DNA of 32,653 bases from Planctomycetaceae bacterium (GTDB lineage Bacteria > Planctomycetota > Planctomycetia > Pirellulales > Thermoguttaceae). The first letter of the stretch is position 1; every line of letters begins with the position of its first letter. The notes under the pieces are model-generated. The model was not told the DNA's origin and did not search any database. It saw only the letters and a list, made by a program, of their open reading frames with translations. The stretch lies in NCBI GenBank assembly GCA_015062085.1, contig SUVI01000022.1, positions 1 to 32,653 on the forward strand, given 5' to 3'. The translations under genes were made by a program, and so were the position numbers. This document shows positions 1 through 8,112 of the stretch, in pieces.

Positions 1-1
1 G

Positions 2-91
2 GTCGAAACTGCGGCTCCGGTCGAAACTGCGGCTCCGGCTGAAACTGCGGCTCCGGTCGAAACTGCGGCTCCGGTCGAAACTGCGGCTCCG
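2..91 (+). repeat. 18-bp in-frame tandem repeat, at least 5 copies
   Basis: The unit gtcgaaactgcggctccg encodes VETAAP. Five consecutive copies are visible; the third begins gct (Ala) instead of gtc (Val). The array reaches the window edge, so the true copy number is unknown. The length is a multiple of three and the repeat lies in the linker of the exported protein that runs to 952. Confidence 0.95.
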
Positions 92-952
92 GTTTCCGAA
101 GAAACTGGGATCACGATCGATCCGAACGATATTTTCGATGCAGAAAAATTCTATAAGCTGGTCCAGAGCGACATTGTGACTTACTCGAAGAAGCTCATGG
201 AATTCGAAGACGGCAGTACGCCGGAATTGACCTTGAGTGATGAGACGCAGGCGTACATCCAGAAGTTCGGTATCCAGTTCAAGACATTGGAATTGGTCGA
301 CGATGCGGCTTTGGCAGAGATGCCGGTCGGCAGCGCTCTCCAGTTGAATACCGGCTCGGAAGTTGCCCGCCGTTTCGCCAGTCTGAAAAACTTCAGCTGC
401 ATGCAGGCGGAAGAAAGCGGTAACCAGTACATCATCTGGAAGTCGGAGATCAAGGGCGAAGAAGTGCCGGAACTCACCGACGAAGTGAAGAAAAACGTCA
501 TTGCTGCGTGGAAACTGGAAAAGGCGAAGGATATCGCGATGAGTAATGCGATCATTCAGGCCAAGACGGCGCAGGAAAGCAAAAAGCTGGAAAATGCCAA
601 GGCTGTCGAGAGCTTCTCGTTCATGCTTCTGGATCCGGGGCTTTATGCTGGTCTGCTCGACAATATCTCCCAGGAATTTGCGGATGACGTGTACTCCATG
701 GTCCCCGGCGACGTGAAAGCGGTCGCGAACGCGGATCGGTCGGTCACTTACATCGTGATGCTGAAAGGCTATGCGCCGGAAGATGCAGAGCTGCGCGAAC
801 AGTTCCTCGCCACGAGTGCGAATCCGAACTTCAGCCGTGAGCTGCAGTTCATGGAAGCCCGTCAGTCTGCGGCAGAGATCATGGAACTGCAAAACAGCGC
901 GTTCCGTGACGCGGACGTGAAATTCGTGCGTCAGACGGCCGTGGAAGAGTAG
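2..952 (+). CDS. PpiD/SurA-like exported protein, C-terminal part (5' end outside window)
   Basis: The frame is open from base 2 to the TAG at 950-952, so the gene begins before the window; an internal GTG at 176 should not be taken as the start. The first visible part is five 18-bp repeats encoding V/A-E-T-A-A-P, a flexible linker. After it comes a largely helical, charged region with a segment of the form DEVKKNVIAAWKLEKAKDIA. That resembles the region after the parvulin domain in PpiD/SurA-type peptidyl-prolyl isomerases as they occur in planctomycetes. No transmembrane segment or catalytic domain is visible in this part. A periplasmic chaperone or foldase role is inferred from this weak resemblance only. 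The next gene on the same strand lies beyond a tRNA cluster with its own promoter, so this gene probably ends its transcription unit. Confidence 0.5.
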   Translation, partial: VETAAPVETAAPAETAAPVETAAPVETAAPVSEETGITIDPNDIFDAEKFYKLVQSDIVTYSKKLMEFEDGSTPELTLSDETQAYIQKFGIQFKTLELVDDAALAEMPVGSALQLNTGSEVARRFASLKNFSCMQAEESGNQYIIWKSEIKGEEVPELTDEVKKNVIAAWKLEKAKDIAMSNAIIQAKTAQESKKLENAKAVESFSFMLLDPGLYAGLLDNISQEFADDVYSMVPGDVKAVANADRSVTYIVMLKGYAPEDAELREQFLATSANPNFSRELQFMEARQSAAEIMELQNSAFRDADVKFVRQTAVEE

Positions 953-962
953 ATTTTTGGAA

Positions 963-996
963 GGACGGTGTTTATCGTCCATAGGGGGTGCCCCCT
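963..996 (+). terminator. possible terminator or stem-loops after the first gene
   Basis: Two small inverted repeats follow the stop codon: ggacg (963-967) with cgtcc (976-980), and agggg with cccct around 983-996. No clear T-run follows, so factor-independent termination here is only a possibility. Confidence 0.25.
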
Positions 997-1062
997 GCTC
1001 GGGTCCGGGATAGAATTTTGAGATATTTTGAAGTTTTTTTCCGGAAAATGAGGCGGGGGGCC

Positions 1063-1090
1063 TTGAAAAAAAATCTTTTTCTGTTAGAAT
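1063..1090 (+). promoter_or_regulatory. sigma-70-like promoter of the tRNA-Asn cluster
   Basis: TTGAAA at 1063-1068 and TAGAAT at 1085-1090 are separated by 16 bp, and the first tRNA begins 10 bp downstream of the -10 box. The same TTGAAA-16 bp arrangement occurs before the tRNA-Arg pair at 32153-32180. Confidence 0.7.
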
Positions 1091-1100
1091 ACCCCGTGTT

Positions 1101-1174
1101 GCCCTGATAGCTCAGTTGGTTAGAGCGGTTGACTGTTAATCAATAGGTCCAAGGTTCAAGTCCTTGTTGGGGCG
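1101..1174 (+). tRNA. tRNA-Asn(GUU), copy 1
   Basis: Full cloverleaf: acceptor gccctga/ttggggc, D-arm gctc/gagc, anticodon stem gttga/tcaat with loop ctgttaa (anticodon GTT), T-arm caagg/ccttg with loop ttcaagt, discriminator G as expected for Asn. CCA is not encoded. Confidence 0.96.
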
Positions 1175-1221
1175 CTGGGTTTCGGCTTGACCGGAATTCC
1201 TTTTCAAACACACACAAAAAA

Positions 1222-1295
1222 GCCCTGATAGCTCAGTTGGTTAGAGCGGTTGACTGTTAATCAATAGGTCCAAGGTTCAAGTCCTTGTTGGGGCG
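1222..1295 (+). tRNA. tRNA-Asn(GUU), copy 2
   Basis: Identical in sequence to the first copy and exactly 121 bp downstream. The spacer is also almost identical to the next one, so the tRNA and its spacer were duplicated as a unit. CCA is not encoded. Confidence 0.96.
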
Positions 1296-1342
1296 TTGAG
1301 TTTCGGCTTGACCGAAATTCCTTTTCAAACACACACAAAAAA

Positions 1343-1416
1343 GCCCTGATAGCTCAGTTGGTTAGAGCGGTTGACTGTTAATCAATAGGTCCAAGGTTCA
1401 AGTCCTTGTTGGGGCG
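1343..1416 (+). tRNA. tRNA-Asn(GUU), copy 3
   Basis: Identical in sequence to copies 1 and 2 and again spaced by 121 bp. It is the last of the cluster and is followed at once by a strong intrinsic terminator. CCA is not encoded. Confidence 0.96.
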
Positions 1417-1419
1417 TTT

Positions 1420-1450
1420 AAAAGCCGTCGTGAGACGGCTTTTTCTTTTT
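1420..1450 (+). terminator. intrinsic terminator of the tRNA-Asn cluster
   Basis: Stem of about 10 bp, aaaagccgtc (1420-1429) with gacggctttt (1434-1443), loop gtga, followed by a T-rich tract. It begins only 4 nt after the last tRNA. Confidence 0.9.
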
Positions 1451-1517
1451 GTAGCGGTTCTTTTGATTGTGTGTCTGTTTTTTTCTTTCCTTTTTCCGGA
1501 ATCGCAGTCGGATGCCC

Positions 1518-1546
1518 TGTTCAAATTTGGTAAGATGTGGTAAAAT
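1518..1546 (+). promoter_or_regulatory. candidate promoter of the DUF1570-type gene
   Basis: A good -10 box TAAAAT lies at 1541-1546 with TG upstream; the -35 region (TGTTCA at 1518-1523, 17-bp spacing) is poor. The position, about 30 bp before the start codon, fits. Confidence 0.4.
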
Positions 1547-1574
1547 AAAAAAAATATTGAATGTGGAGTAGCGT

Positions 1575-3212
1575 ATGATGAGCCGATCCCGATTTTTATT
1601 CTTTTTGTTCCTTTGTGCGGTTTCGTTTTGGGAAGCCTGGGGGGAGGGTCTGGACCGACATGATCTTTCTGCCTCAGAAAGACACGGGCGCGGTTTGGAG
1701 CGAATAGAGTATGCGCGGGACGCATGGAGTTCGCTTTCCAAGTATGAGCAGGAGCTTGAGAAGCTCGCGCGTTTCTGCGACGCGCAGGGGTTCGAAGATC
1801 TGGCAGAGAAGGCGCGTGTGCTGGATCGCTCACCGGCTGCCGGCGAGAAACTCTTTGCCGTCATTCTGCCTTCGGAGGTTCAGGATCCCGAACTCATGCA
1901 GATGCGGGCGTCGAAAAAAAAGCGTCCTTCTAAAGCGGAGTCAGACAAAAAGTCAGATAAAAAGTCTGATAAAAAGTCTGAGGAAAAGTCTTTAAGGGAG
2001 AAGGTCGAGTTGCGGCTTCGGAAAGTGCAGTGTGCGGCCTCGGATCACTGTTTTCGTCTTGCGCAGGATGCGATGGAGTCCGGTCACACGGCCTTTGCGT
2101 TTGACCTTTTGATGAAGGCGCTCACGCTGGATCCGGATCATCCGGCCGCACGGAAGCTGCTGGGGTACGAGTTTTACGAGGGGCACTGGCTTTCGCCATT
2201 TGAAGTGCGTCAGGCTCGTACGAAGGTCTACCATCCGCTTTACGGCTGGATCCCGCGCAAGGGGGCGGAACGGTACGAGCAGGGAGAACGGTTCGTGAAT
2301 GGACGGTGGATCAGCGCGGAGGACGATGCCCGGCTTCACCGTGATATTGAGCATGGCTGGACGGTCGAGACGCCGCATTTCACGGTCGTGACGAACCATA
2401 GTCTGCCGGCGGCTGTGAAGATCGGCGAACAGGTGGAGGTCCTTTACCGGGTCTGGAAGCAGCTTTTTCTGCGTTACTTTGCGACGGACGCGCAGATGAA
2501 GGCGCTTTTTGCGGGAAAGTCTTCTTCGGGGGGGGCGGCGCAGGGACTGGGAGCCGGGACGGGCGGGAAGCATAGGATCGTGTTTTTCCGCAATCGGAAG
2601 GATTACGTGGACTATCTTTCGCCGCGTTATCCGTCGGTCGCGAATTCGTGCGGATTCTACGTCATTGAGGATCGGACGAGCTACTTTTTCGCGGGAGAGG
2701 AATTTGACCGCGCGACGATGCTCCACGAGGTGACGCACCAGCTTTTCAGCGAGCTGCGCCGGACTTCGCCCCAGATCACCGAGCGTCCGAATTTCTGGCT
2801 GGTCGAGGGGATCGCGATCCACATGGAATCGCTGCACGATGAGGGACGGTATCATGTCGTCGGCGGGTTCGATACGCAGAGACTTCTTGCGGCGCGGATC
2901 CGATTCGTGAAGGACGGATTTTACGTTCCGCTCCGGGAGCTGTGCGCCATGAACACGCAGGAATTCCAGACGCATCCGCAGATGGTGCGTCTTTATTCAC
3001 AGTCGGCTGGTCTGATGCAGTTCCTTCTGCATTCGTCTGATGGACGCTACCGGGACGCGGTCGCCGACATTTTGCGGGAGATCTATTCCGGGCAGTCCGT
3101 GATGAATGCGCTTCCCAAACATCTTGGGCGTTCGTTTGAGGAGCTGGACGAGGAGTACCGGGACTTCATTTCCCGGAATAAGGAAGAGCTTTCGCAGTGG
3201 GAGATGGATTAG
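1575..3212 (+). CDS. Exported DUF1570-type HExxH putative metallopeptidase
   Basis: A 545-residue protein with an N-terminal signal peptide (hydrophobic residues about 6-20). The start is ATG 1575 or the adjacent ATG 1578; GGAG at 1565-1568 serves either. Residues 123-138 are a Ser-Asp-Lys-Lys tandem repeat. A TPR-like helical hairpin follows (about 155-200), then a region typical of planctomycete DUF1570 proteins. The zincin motif HEVTH is at 384-388, and a Glu in VEGIA (E411), 23 residues later, fits a gluzincin third ligand. Metalloprotease activity is inferred from these residues; DUF1570 function is not established as far as I know. The next gene starts 58 bp downstream, so the two may be cotranscribed. 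Confidence 0.75.
   Translation: MMSRSRFLFFLFLCAVSFWEAWGEGLDRHDLSASERHGRGLERIEYARDAWSSLSKYEQELEKLARFCDAQGFEDLAEKARVLDRSPAAGEKLFAVILPSEVQDPELMQMRASKKKRPSKAESDKKSDKKSDKKSEEKSLREKVELRLRKVQCAASDHCFRLAQDAMESGHTAFAFDLLMKALTLDPDHPAARKLLGYEFYEGHWLSPFEVRQARTKVYHPLYGWIPRKGAERYEQGERFVNGRWISAEDDARLHRDIEHGWTVETPHFTVVTNHSLPAAVKIGEQVEVLYRVWKQLFLRYFATDAQMKALFAGKSSSGGAAQGLGAGTGGKHRIVFFRNRKDYVDYLSPRYPSVANSCGFYVIEDRTSYFFAGEEFDRATMLHEVTHQLFSELRRTSPQITERPNFWLVEGIAIHMESLHDEGRYHVVGGFDTQRLLAARIRFVKDGFYVPLRELCAMNTQEFQTHPQMVRLYSQSAGLMQFLLHSSDGRYRDAVADILREIYSGQSVMNALPKHLGRSFEELDEEYRDFISRNKEELSQWEMD
1941..1988 (+). repeat. 12-bp in-frame repeat encoding SDKK
   Basis: Four units of 12 bp (tcagataaaaag type) encode SDKK, SDKK, SDKK, SEEK. 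They sit in a basic linker between the N-terminal region and the TPR-like part of the DUF1570-type protein. Confidence 0.85.
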
Positions 3213-3270
3213 AGTTTTCCGGTCGGTACCGGAATGCGGAGTTAGGGTTTTCGAGAAGGAACTGTTTTTT

Positions 3271-3930
3271 ATGAGTTCAGGATCACTGAATGACGGGACG
3301 CAGAACGCCGGGACGCAGAACGCCGGGATGCAGAACGCCGGGACGCAGAACGCCGGGACGCAGAACGCCGGGACGCAGAATGACGGGACGCAGAATGACG
3401 GGACGCAGAATGACGGGACGCAGAATGACGGAAAAGATTTCGTTCAGATCCGGCACAAGGAGCCGATGGAGCTGAGTCATCCGCGCGAGCTGGTCGTGGC
3501 GGTGCCTCCGATGCACAGTAACGTGAATCTTTCGCGCATCGTTCGAGCTGCGGGGTGCTGCGGAGTCCGGAAGATCATTTGCTGCGGAAACGCCAGCGTG
3601 AACGCGAAGATCGCGCGCGAGACGGGGATCGACCTTGAGATCGAGCAGCATCGGACGCTTGCTCCGGAGCTTCTGCGGAAATGGAAGGCGAAAGGCTGGC
3701 GAGTCGTGGGGCTGGAGCAGACGAACGATTCCTACTGGCTGCACGAGTACGCGTTCCCGGAAAAGACGCTTTTAGTCGTTGGAAACGAACGTTTGGGTAT
3801 CGAGCCGGAGATCCTTCGGTGTCTTGATGACGTCGTGGAGATCCCAATGTACGGGCTGCCGTTTTCGCATAATGCCGCGACGGCGACGGCGATCGCGATG
3901 TACGAGTACTGCCGCCAGTATCCGCGATAA
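3271..3930 (+). CDS. SpoU/TrmH-family RNA 2'-O-methyltransferase with repeat N-terminal tail
   Basis: A 219-residue SPOUT-class methyltransferase, expected to methylate a ribose 2'-OH of tRNA or rRNA using SAM; the target cannot be told from sequence. The three SpoU motifs are visible: NLSRIVRAAG (motif 1), LLVVGNERLGI (motif 2), and EIPMYGLPFSHNAATATAIA (motif 3, forming the trefoil-knot SAM site). ATG 3271 is chosen because AAGGA lies at 3256-3260. The frame stays open upstream to 3106, but that would overlap the preceding gene. Residues 8-52 are nine 5-residue repeats (D/A-G-T-Q-N), so the catalytic domain begins only near residue 68. The tail is hydrophilic and probably disordered. An 18-bp sequence abutting the previous stop codon (3212-3229) recurs after kdsC. 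Confidence 0.9.
   Translation: MSSGSLNDGTQNAGTQNAGMQNAGTQNAGTQNAGTQNDGTQNDGTQNDGTQNDGKDFVQIRHKEPMELSHPRELVVAVPPMHSNVNLSRIVRAAGCCGVRKIICCGNASVNAKIARETGIDLEIEQHRTLAPELLRKWKAKGWRVVGLEQTNDSYWLHEYAFPEKTLLVVGNERLGIEPEILRCLDDVVEIPMYGLPFSHNAATATAIAMYEYCRQYPR
3292..3426 (+). repeat. 15-bp in-frame tandem repeat, 9 copies (xGTQN)
   Basis: Nine units of the type gccgggacgcagaac encode DGTQN, five AGTQN/AGMQN, then DGTQN copies. Variants are grouped: Ala-type units in the middle, Asp-type units in the second half. That is the pattern expected from stepwise duplication. It forms the N-terminal tail of the SpoU methyltransferase. Confidence 0.97.
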
Positions 3931-4127
3931 TACGAATCGTATCGGTCGGATGCTTCGTTTCGTTTAAATCAGTTGGTTGGTTAAATAGTCCTGTGCCGAC
4001 GCGAAAAAATTTTTTGAATGAAATCCGGGGCATATCCGATAGATGGGAATGAGTTTTGTTTTTCGAGGTGAAAGAGAATGTATTTCGGAAGGTACGTTCT
4101 GTTTCATTCAGAATAGAGCAGGTCAAA

Positions 4128-4412
4128 ATGGAAAGAGTCATTTATCGTGTCGTTACGAAAGATCCGCAGGGACTGATCGAGACTAGGGATTTTGAGTCTT
4201 TGGAGCAGTTGTGTGCGCTTTATCATCAGGTTGGCAATGACACGAGCAGTACCGTTAAGGAATTGCGCGGGCTTCCTCTTTTTCGGGGGCTGATCGGGCC
4301 GATGCAGGAAGGGCAGATCATTCGGTATGAGACCCCGGAGGTTTTTGAGCAGCTTACCCAGGATTGGTATGCGGCGGTCCCGGTCTCCAAAGGGCGAGGT
4401 ATGGCGATCTAG
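4128..4412 (+). CDS. Small hypothetical protein
   Basis: A 94-residue protein that I do not recognise. ATG 4128 is preferred over an upstream TTG (4056) because agcagg lies just before it and the protein then begins MERVIYRVVTKDPQG. It has no signal peptide or membrane segment and is predicted soluble, with a mixed alpha/beta look and a C-terminal segment rich in small and basic residues. It lies between the SpoU gene and an intrinsic terminator, so it forms a separate or terminal cistron. Function unknown. The 197-bp stretch before it (3931-4127) contains only AT-rich sequence without a clear promoter. Confidence 0.6.
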   Translation: MERVIYRVVTKDPQGLIETRDFESLEQLCALYHQVGNDTSSTVKELRGLPLFRGLIGPMQEGQIIRYETPEVFEQLTQDWYAAVPVSKGRGMAI

Positions 4413-4465
4413 GAAACGAACTGTGAACAGGTGTGCGGGATAACGTCTGAAATGGATGAAATATG

Positions 4466-4500
4466 GGAACTGCATGGTGTTTCGTGCAGTTTCTTTTGCT
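4466..4500 (+). terminator. intrinsic terminator after the small hypothetical gene
   Basis: Stem aactgca (4468-4474) with tgcagtt (4485-4491), a 10-nt loop, then a T-rich tract. Confidence 0.7.
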
Positions 4501-4528
4501 TTCTTGCTTTTTTTCTTTTAAAGAACGC

Positions 4529-4557
4529 TTGACGCAAACGGGATTTTTTGCTAAAAT
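4529..4557 (+). promoter_or_regulatory. sigma-70-like promoter of the RND permease gene
   Basis: TTGACG at 4529-4534 and TAAAAT at 4552-4557 with an optimal 17-bp spacer, about 80 bp before the start codon. Confidence 0.8.
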
Positions 4558-4636
4558 AAGGTGTATTTGCAGGGGACGCCCATCCCTGAGCGGATTTTGA
4601 AAACGAACCTGCCTCTAAAAAAGATAAAAAAAGACG

Positions 4637-7600
4637 ATGGATTTTATTCGATTTTCTATCGAAAACCCGGTCAAAATTGCCGTGGGCATCATTTTGACGC
4701 TGGTTTTCGGGGTCATTGCGCTGGATCAGATCCCGATCCAGCTTACGCCGGACGTGGACCGGCCTACGATCACCGTTTCGACGAGCTGGTCTGGACGGAG
4801 CCCGGAAGAAGTTGAGGAGTCGATCATTCTGGAACAGGAAGAGAAACTCAAATCGATCCAGGGACTATGGAAAATGACTTCCACGGCACGTCTCGGCCGC
4901 AGTTACATCAAGCTGGAATTTAATGTCGGAACAGACAAAGCGCGAGCACTTCAGGAAGTTGCAAACTCTTTGGACGAAGTGAAGAGCTACCCGGAGAACG
5001 TGGACCGCCCGGTCATTCGAATGCAGGACTCTGCGGGGGATGAGGCGGTCGTGTACATGCTTCTTACGGCAGAGGACACCTCGTTTGAAGTGGCGGAGAT
5101 CTACGACTTTGCCGACCGATATATTAAACCGCCGTTTGAGCGCATCATGGGCGTTTCGGAAGTGGATATTCGCGGCGGGCGCGAGCATGAGCTTCACGTT
5201 CGCTTTGATCCGTACAAACTCGCGCAGCATGAGATCAGTCCGGTGGAACTTCTCAAGGCGCTCCAGTCGGACAACGTGAACGAATCGGCGGGCGATATGC
5301 CGGGCGGGCGTCTCGATTACCGATACCGGATCCTGGGACAGTACCGTTCGTTGGATCCGATCCTGAAGACGGTCATCAAGCGCGACGCGAACGGCGTGCC
5401 GATCCGGGTGGAGGACGTGGCGGTACCGGAACTCGTGCTGGAGAAGATGATCCACTTCAATCAGAGCAAAGGCCAGACTTCCATGTCGGTTTTTGTGAAG
5501 AGAGAGACGGGGTCCAATGTGCTCGACATCGTGGAACAGGTCAAACAGCGCGTGGAGGAAATGAACGCGCCCGGCGGGATGCTCAAGCGGTTCCATCATG
5601 ACCGATACGGTCTGAAACTGCACGTGACGTACGAGGACGCCAACTACATCAAACTCTCGATCGCAAACGTACTGAACAGTCTGTACACGGGCGGTTTTCT
5701 GGCGATCATGTGTTTGCTGATCTTCCTGCGCAGCGTCCGGCCGACGTTCATTATTGCGGTGGCGATCCCGATCTCCGTCATCGGCACGTTCGTCGTCATG
5801 TACCTAGCGGGACGCAATCTGAACGTCATTTCGCTCGCGGGACTGAGTTTTGCGACGGGGATGGTCGTGGACAACGCGATCGTGGTGCTTGAAAACACGG
5901 ACCGTCATCTCGCAAACGGCGAGCCGCTTCTTCGGGCTGCGTACAATGCGGTGAAGGAAGTGTGGGGAGCGATCCTTTCTTCCACGCTCACAACGATCGG
6001 CGTGTTTGCTCCGATCCTGACGATCCAGGAAGAAGCCGGACAGCTTTTCTACGATCTTGCACTGGCGATCTGCTCATCGGTAGGTCTTTCGCTCATCGTG
6101 GCGGTCACGATCATTCCGTGCTGCTGCTCGCGCTTCATGAAGCCTCACGTCGAACCGACGGGCTGGCGGGCGAAGGCTCTGGATTTCTTCGGACTCGTTT
6201 CGTTTTTCGGGTGGCTGAACGATAAATTCTCGGACTTCATCTACATGCTGACGGCACGGAATCTTGCGGGTTTCTGGTCGCGTATCGTGATCGTGTCCGC
6301 CATTACGGCCGCCTCGCTTGCGCTGAGCATCATCCTCATGCCGCCGGCGAGCTATCTGCCGAACGGAAACAAAAACTTTACGTTTGGAAGGCTGATCGTC
6401 CCGCCGAGCTACTCGATGATGCAGAGTTACACGATCGGGAAGCGCATCGAGGATTACGTCCGTCCATTCTGGGAAACGAAGAGTCCGGAGGAGCTTCAGA
6501 AGTACTTGAAGGAGCACAATATCCAGCTTAAGGACTTCCAGACTGGAAAACCGCTGACGAATGTGCCGAATCTGCGCGACTTCTTTTTCGTAGTGGCGAA
6601 CAACTCGGTCTTCATGATCGGAACGAGCGCGGATAACGAGAACGTGAAGCCCGTGGCGACGATCTTCTCCAATGCGATGCGCGAAATTCCGGGAGCGACC
6701 GGTGTAGCGCGCCAGGCGTCCATTTTCGGAAAGACTGGAGGCGGTTCGAATGCCGTGACGATCGAAATGTTCGGTGACGAGCTGGAGAGACTGCGCGTGA
6801 GTGCGACGGCTCTGGAAGCGCGAATGCAGAAGATCTTCTCGAAATTTGCCGTTACCGCCTCACCGCAGAACTTTAACGAAGCGGGACCGGAGATCCGGCT
6901 GAATGTGGATCAGCTTCGGGCAAAAGACCTGGGGCTGAGCATTAACGATCTGGCTGTCGCGAGCCGAGCGCTGATCGATGGTGCGTATGTGGGGGATTTT
7001 AACTATGAGGGGATCAACATCGACCTGATTTTGATCCGCGATCCGCGTGTGCATCTGGATCCTGCGACGTTCCGAGACCTTCCGATCTCCGTCGTGGATG
7101 AAAATGGGGATCGTGCGATCATTCCGATCAGTCAGGTCGTGGAAGAACGGCTGACGGACTCTACGCAGCAGATCCAGCGTATCGAGCAGCAGCGTTCCAT
7201 CACCCTGACCGTCAGTCCGCCGCCGACCATGGCATTGGAAGAGGCGGAGCAGATCATCACGGAGGAGATCGAAGATGCACGGATTGCCGGCGAGATCCTT
7301 CCCGGGATCCACTACCGTTACTCTGGCAGTTCCGACCGGCTTTCGCAGGTCCGTACGGCATTGATGGGAGAGTGGACCGGGTGGAATCTGGAGTCCATCA
7401 AAAGCGTGTTTTTGAGCCGATTCTTCATCGCGCTCCTGATCACGTACCTTTTGATGTCTGCGCTTTTCGAAAACTTCATTTATCCGCTCGTGATCCTGTT
7501 CACTGTGCCTCTGGCATCCGTCGGCGGATTCATTGGGCTGCACTGGCTCCGGATGACGGATCCGAGTCAGTCGCTGGATGTGCTGACGATGCTCGGTTTC

Positions 7601-8035
7601 GTGATCCTGATCGGAATCGTGGTGAACAATGCGATCCTTTTGGTCTACCAGGCGCTGAATTACATGCAGGGTTTTGGCGAGAGTGAAGAGGAGCGCATCG
7701 AGCCGATGGAGCCGCGCATGGCGATCCGAATGTCGGTCCGAACGCGTATCCGCCCGATCTTCATGACGACCGGAACGAGCGTCGCGGGGATGATGCCGAT
7801 GGTGCTGGCGACGGAATCCGGAAGCGAACTGTATCGCGGACTGGGATCGGTGGTGCTGGGCGGTCTGGCATTCGCGACGATCTTTACGCTCGTGGTCGTG
7901 CCGCTGCTTTTCAGTCTCGTCATCGACGTCATTGGCGCACCGAAGCCGATCGACATTGATGCGCAGCCTGAGACAAAAGAGGAGCCGGAAACCGGGAATG
8001 GGCCGGAGATGAACGTCGAAGTTCAGACTGCATGA
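4637..8035 (+). CDS. RND-family efflux permease (HAE1/AcrB-like), orphan
   Basis: An 1132-residue inner-membrane proton antiporter of the resistance-nodulation-division family, near the usual length. TM1 is at about 12-30. A first periplasmic porter domain follows, then TM2-TM6 (about 350-500), TM7 near 550, a second porter domain, and TM8-TM12 (about 925-1100). TM4 carries the segment GMVVDNAIVVLEN with proton-relay Asp412; the neighbour that is Asp in AcrB is Asn here. TM10 carries GIVVNNAILLV. The C-terminus is a Glu/Pro-rich cytoplasmic tail. No strong Shine-Dalgarno precedes ATG 4637. It is alone: no membrane-fusion protein or TolC-like gene is adjacent, so its partners must be encoded elsewhere. 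The substrate cannot be inferred. Confidence 0.93.
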   Translation: MDFIRFSIENPVKIAVGIILTLVFGVIALDQIPIQLTPDVDRPTITVSTSWSGRSPEEVEESIILEQEEKLKSIQGLWKMTSTARLGRSYIKLEFNVGTDKARALQEVANSLDEVKSYPENVDRPVIRMQDSAGDEAVVYMLLTAEDTSFEVAEIYDFADRYIKPPFERIMGVSEVDIRGGREHELHVRFDPYKLAQHEISPVELLKALQSDNVNESAGDMPGGRLDYRYRILGQYRSLDPILKTVIKRDANGVPIRVEDVAVPELVLEKMIHFNQSKGQTSMSVFVKRETGSNVLDIVEQVKQRVEEMNAPGGMLKRFHHDRYGLKLHVTYEDANYIKLSIANVLNSLYTGGFLAIMCLLIFLRSVRPTFIIAVAIPISVIGTFVVMYLAGRNLNVISLAGLSFATGMVVDNAIVVLENTDRHLANGEPLLRAAYNAVKEVWGAILSSTLTTIGVFAPILTIQEEAGQLFYDLALAICSSVGLSLIVAVTIIPCCCSRFMKPHVEPTGWRAKALDFFGLVSFFGWLNDKFSDFIYMLTARNLAGFWSRIVIVSAITAASLALSIILMPPASYLPNGNKNFTFGRLIVPPSYSMMQSYTIGKRIEDYVRPFWETKSPEELQKYLKEHNIQLKDFQTGKPLTNVPNLRDFFFVVANNSVFMIGTSADNENVKPVATIFSNAMREIPGATGVARQASIFGKTGGGSNAVTIEMFGDELERLRVSATALEARMQKIFSKFAVTASPQNFNEAGPEIRLNVDQLRAKDLGLSINDLAVASRALIDGAYVGDFNYEGINIDLILIRDPRVHLDPATFRDLPISVVDENGDRAIIPISQVVEERLTDSTQQIQRIEQQRSITLTVSPPPTMALEEAEQIITEEIEDARIAGEILPGIHYRYSGSSDRLSQVRTALMGEWTGWNLESIKSVFLSRFFIALLITYLLMSALFENFIYPLVILFTVPLASVGGFIGLHWLRMTDPSQSLDVLTMLGFVILIGIVVNNAILLVYQALNYMQGFGESEEERIEPMEPRMAIRMSVRTRIRPIFMTTGTSVAGMMPMVLATESGSELYRGLGSVVLGGLAFATIFTLVVVPLLFSLVIDVIGAPKPIDIDAQPETKEEPETGNGPEMNVEVQTA

Positions 8036-8067
8036 GAAGGCAGGTTTGAAAAAAGAATCTGAAAAAG

Positions 8068-8100
8068 AAGGGCATCTCCCCGTCGGAGTGCCCTTTTTTT
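8068..8100. terminator. bidirectional intrinsic terminator
   Basis: A stem of about 12 bp (aagggcatctcc with ggagtgccctt) is flanked by A-rich sequence on the left and T7 on the right. It serves the RND gene on the plus strand and the thioesterase operon on the minus strand, which end on either side of it. Confidence 0.88.
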
Positions 8101-8112
8101 AGAGAAAATACT

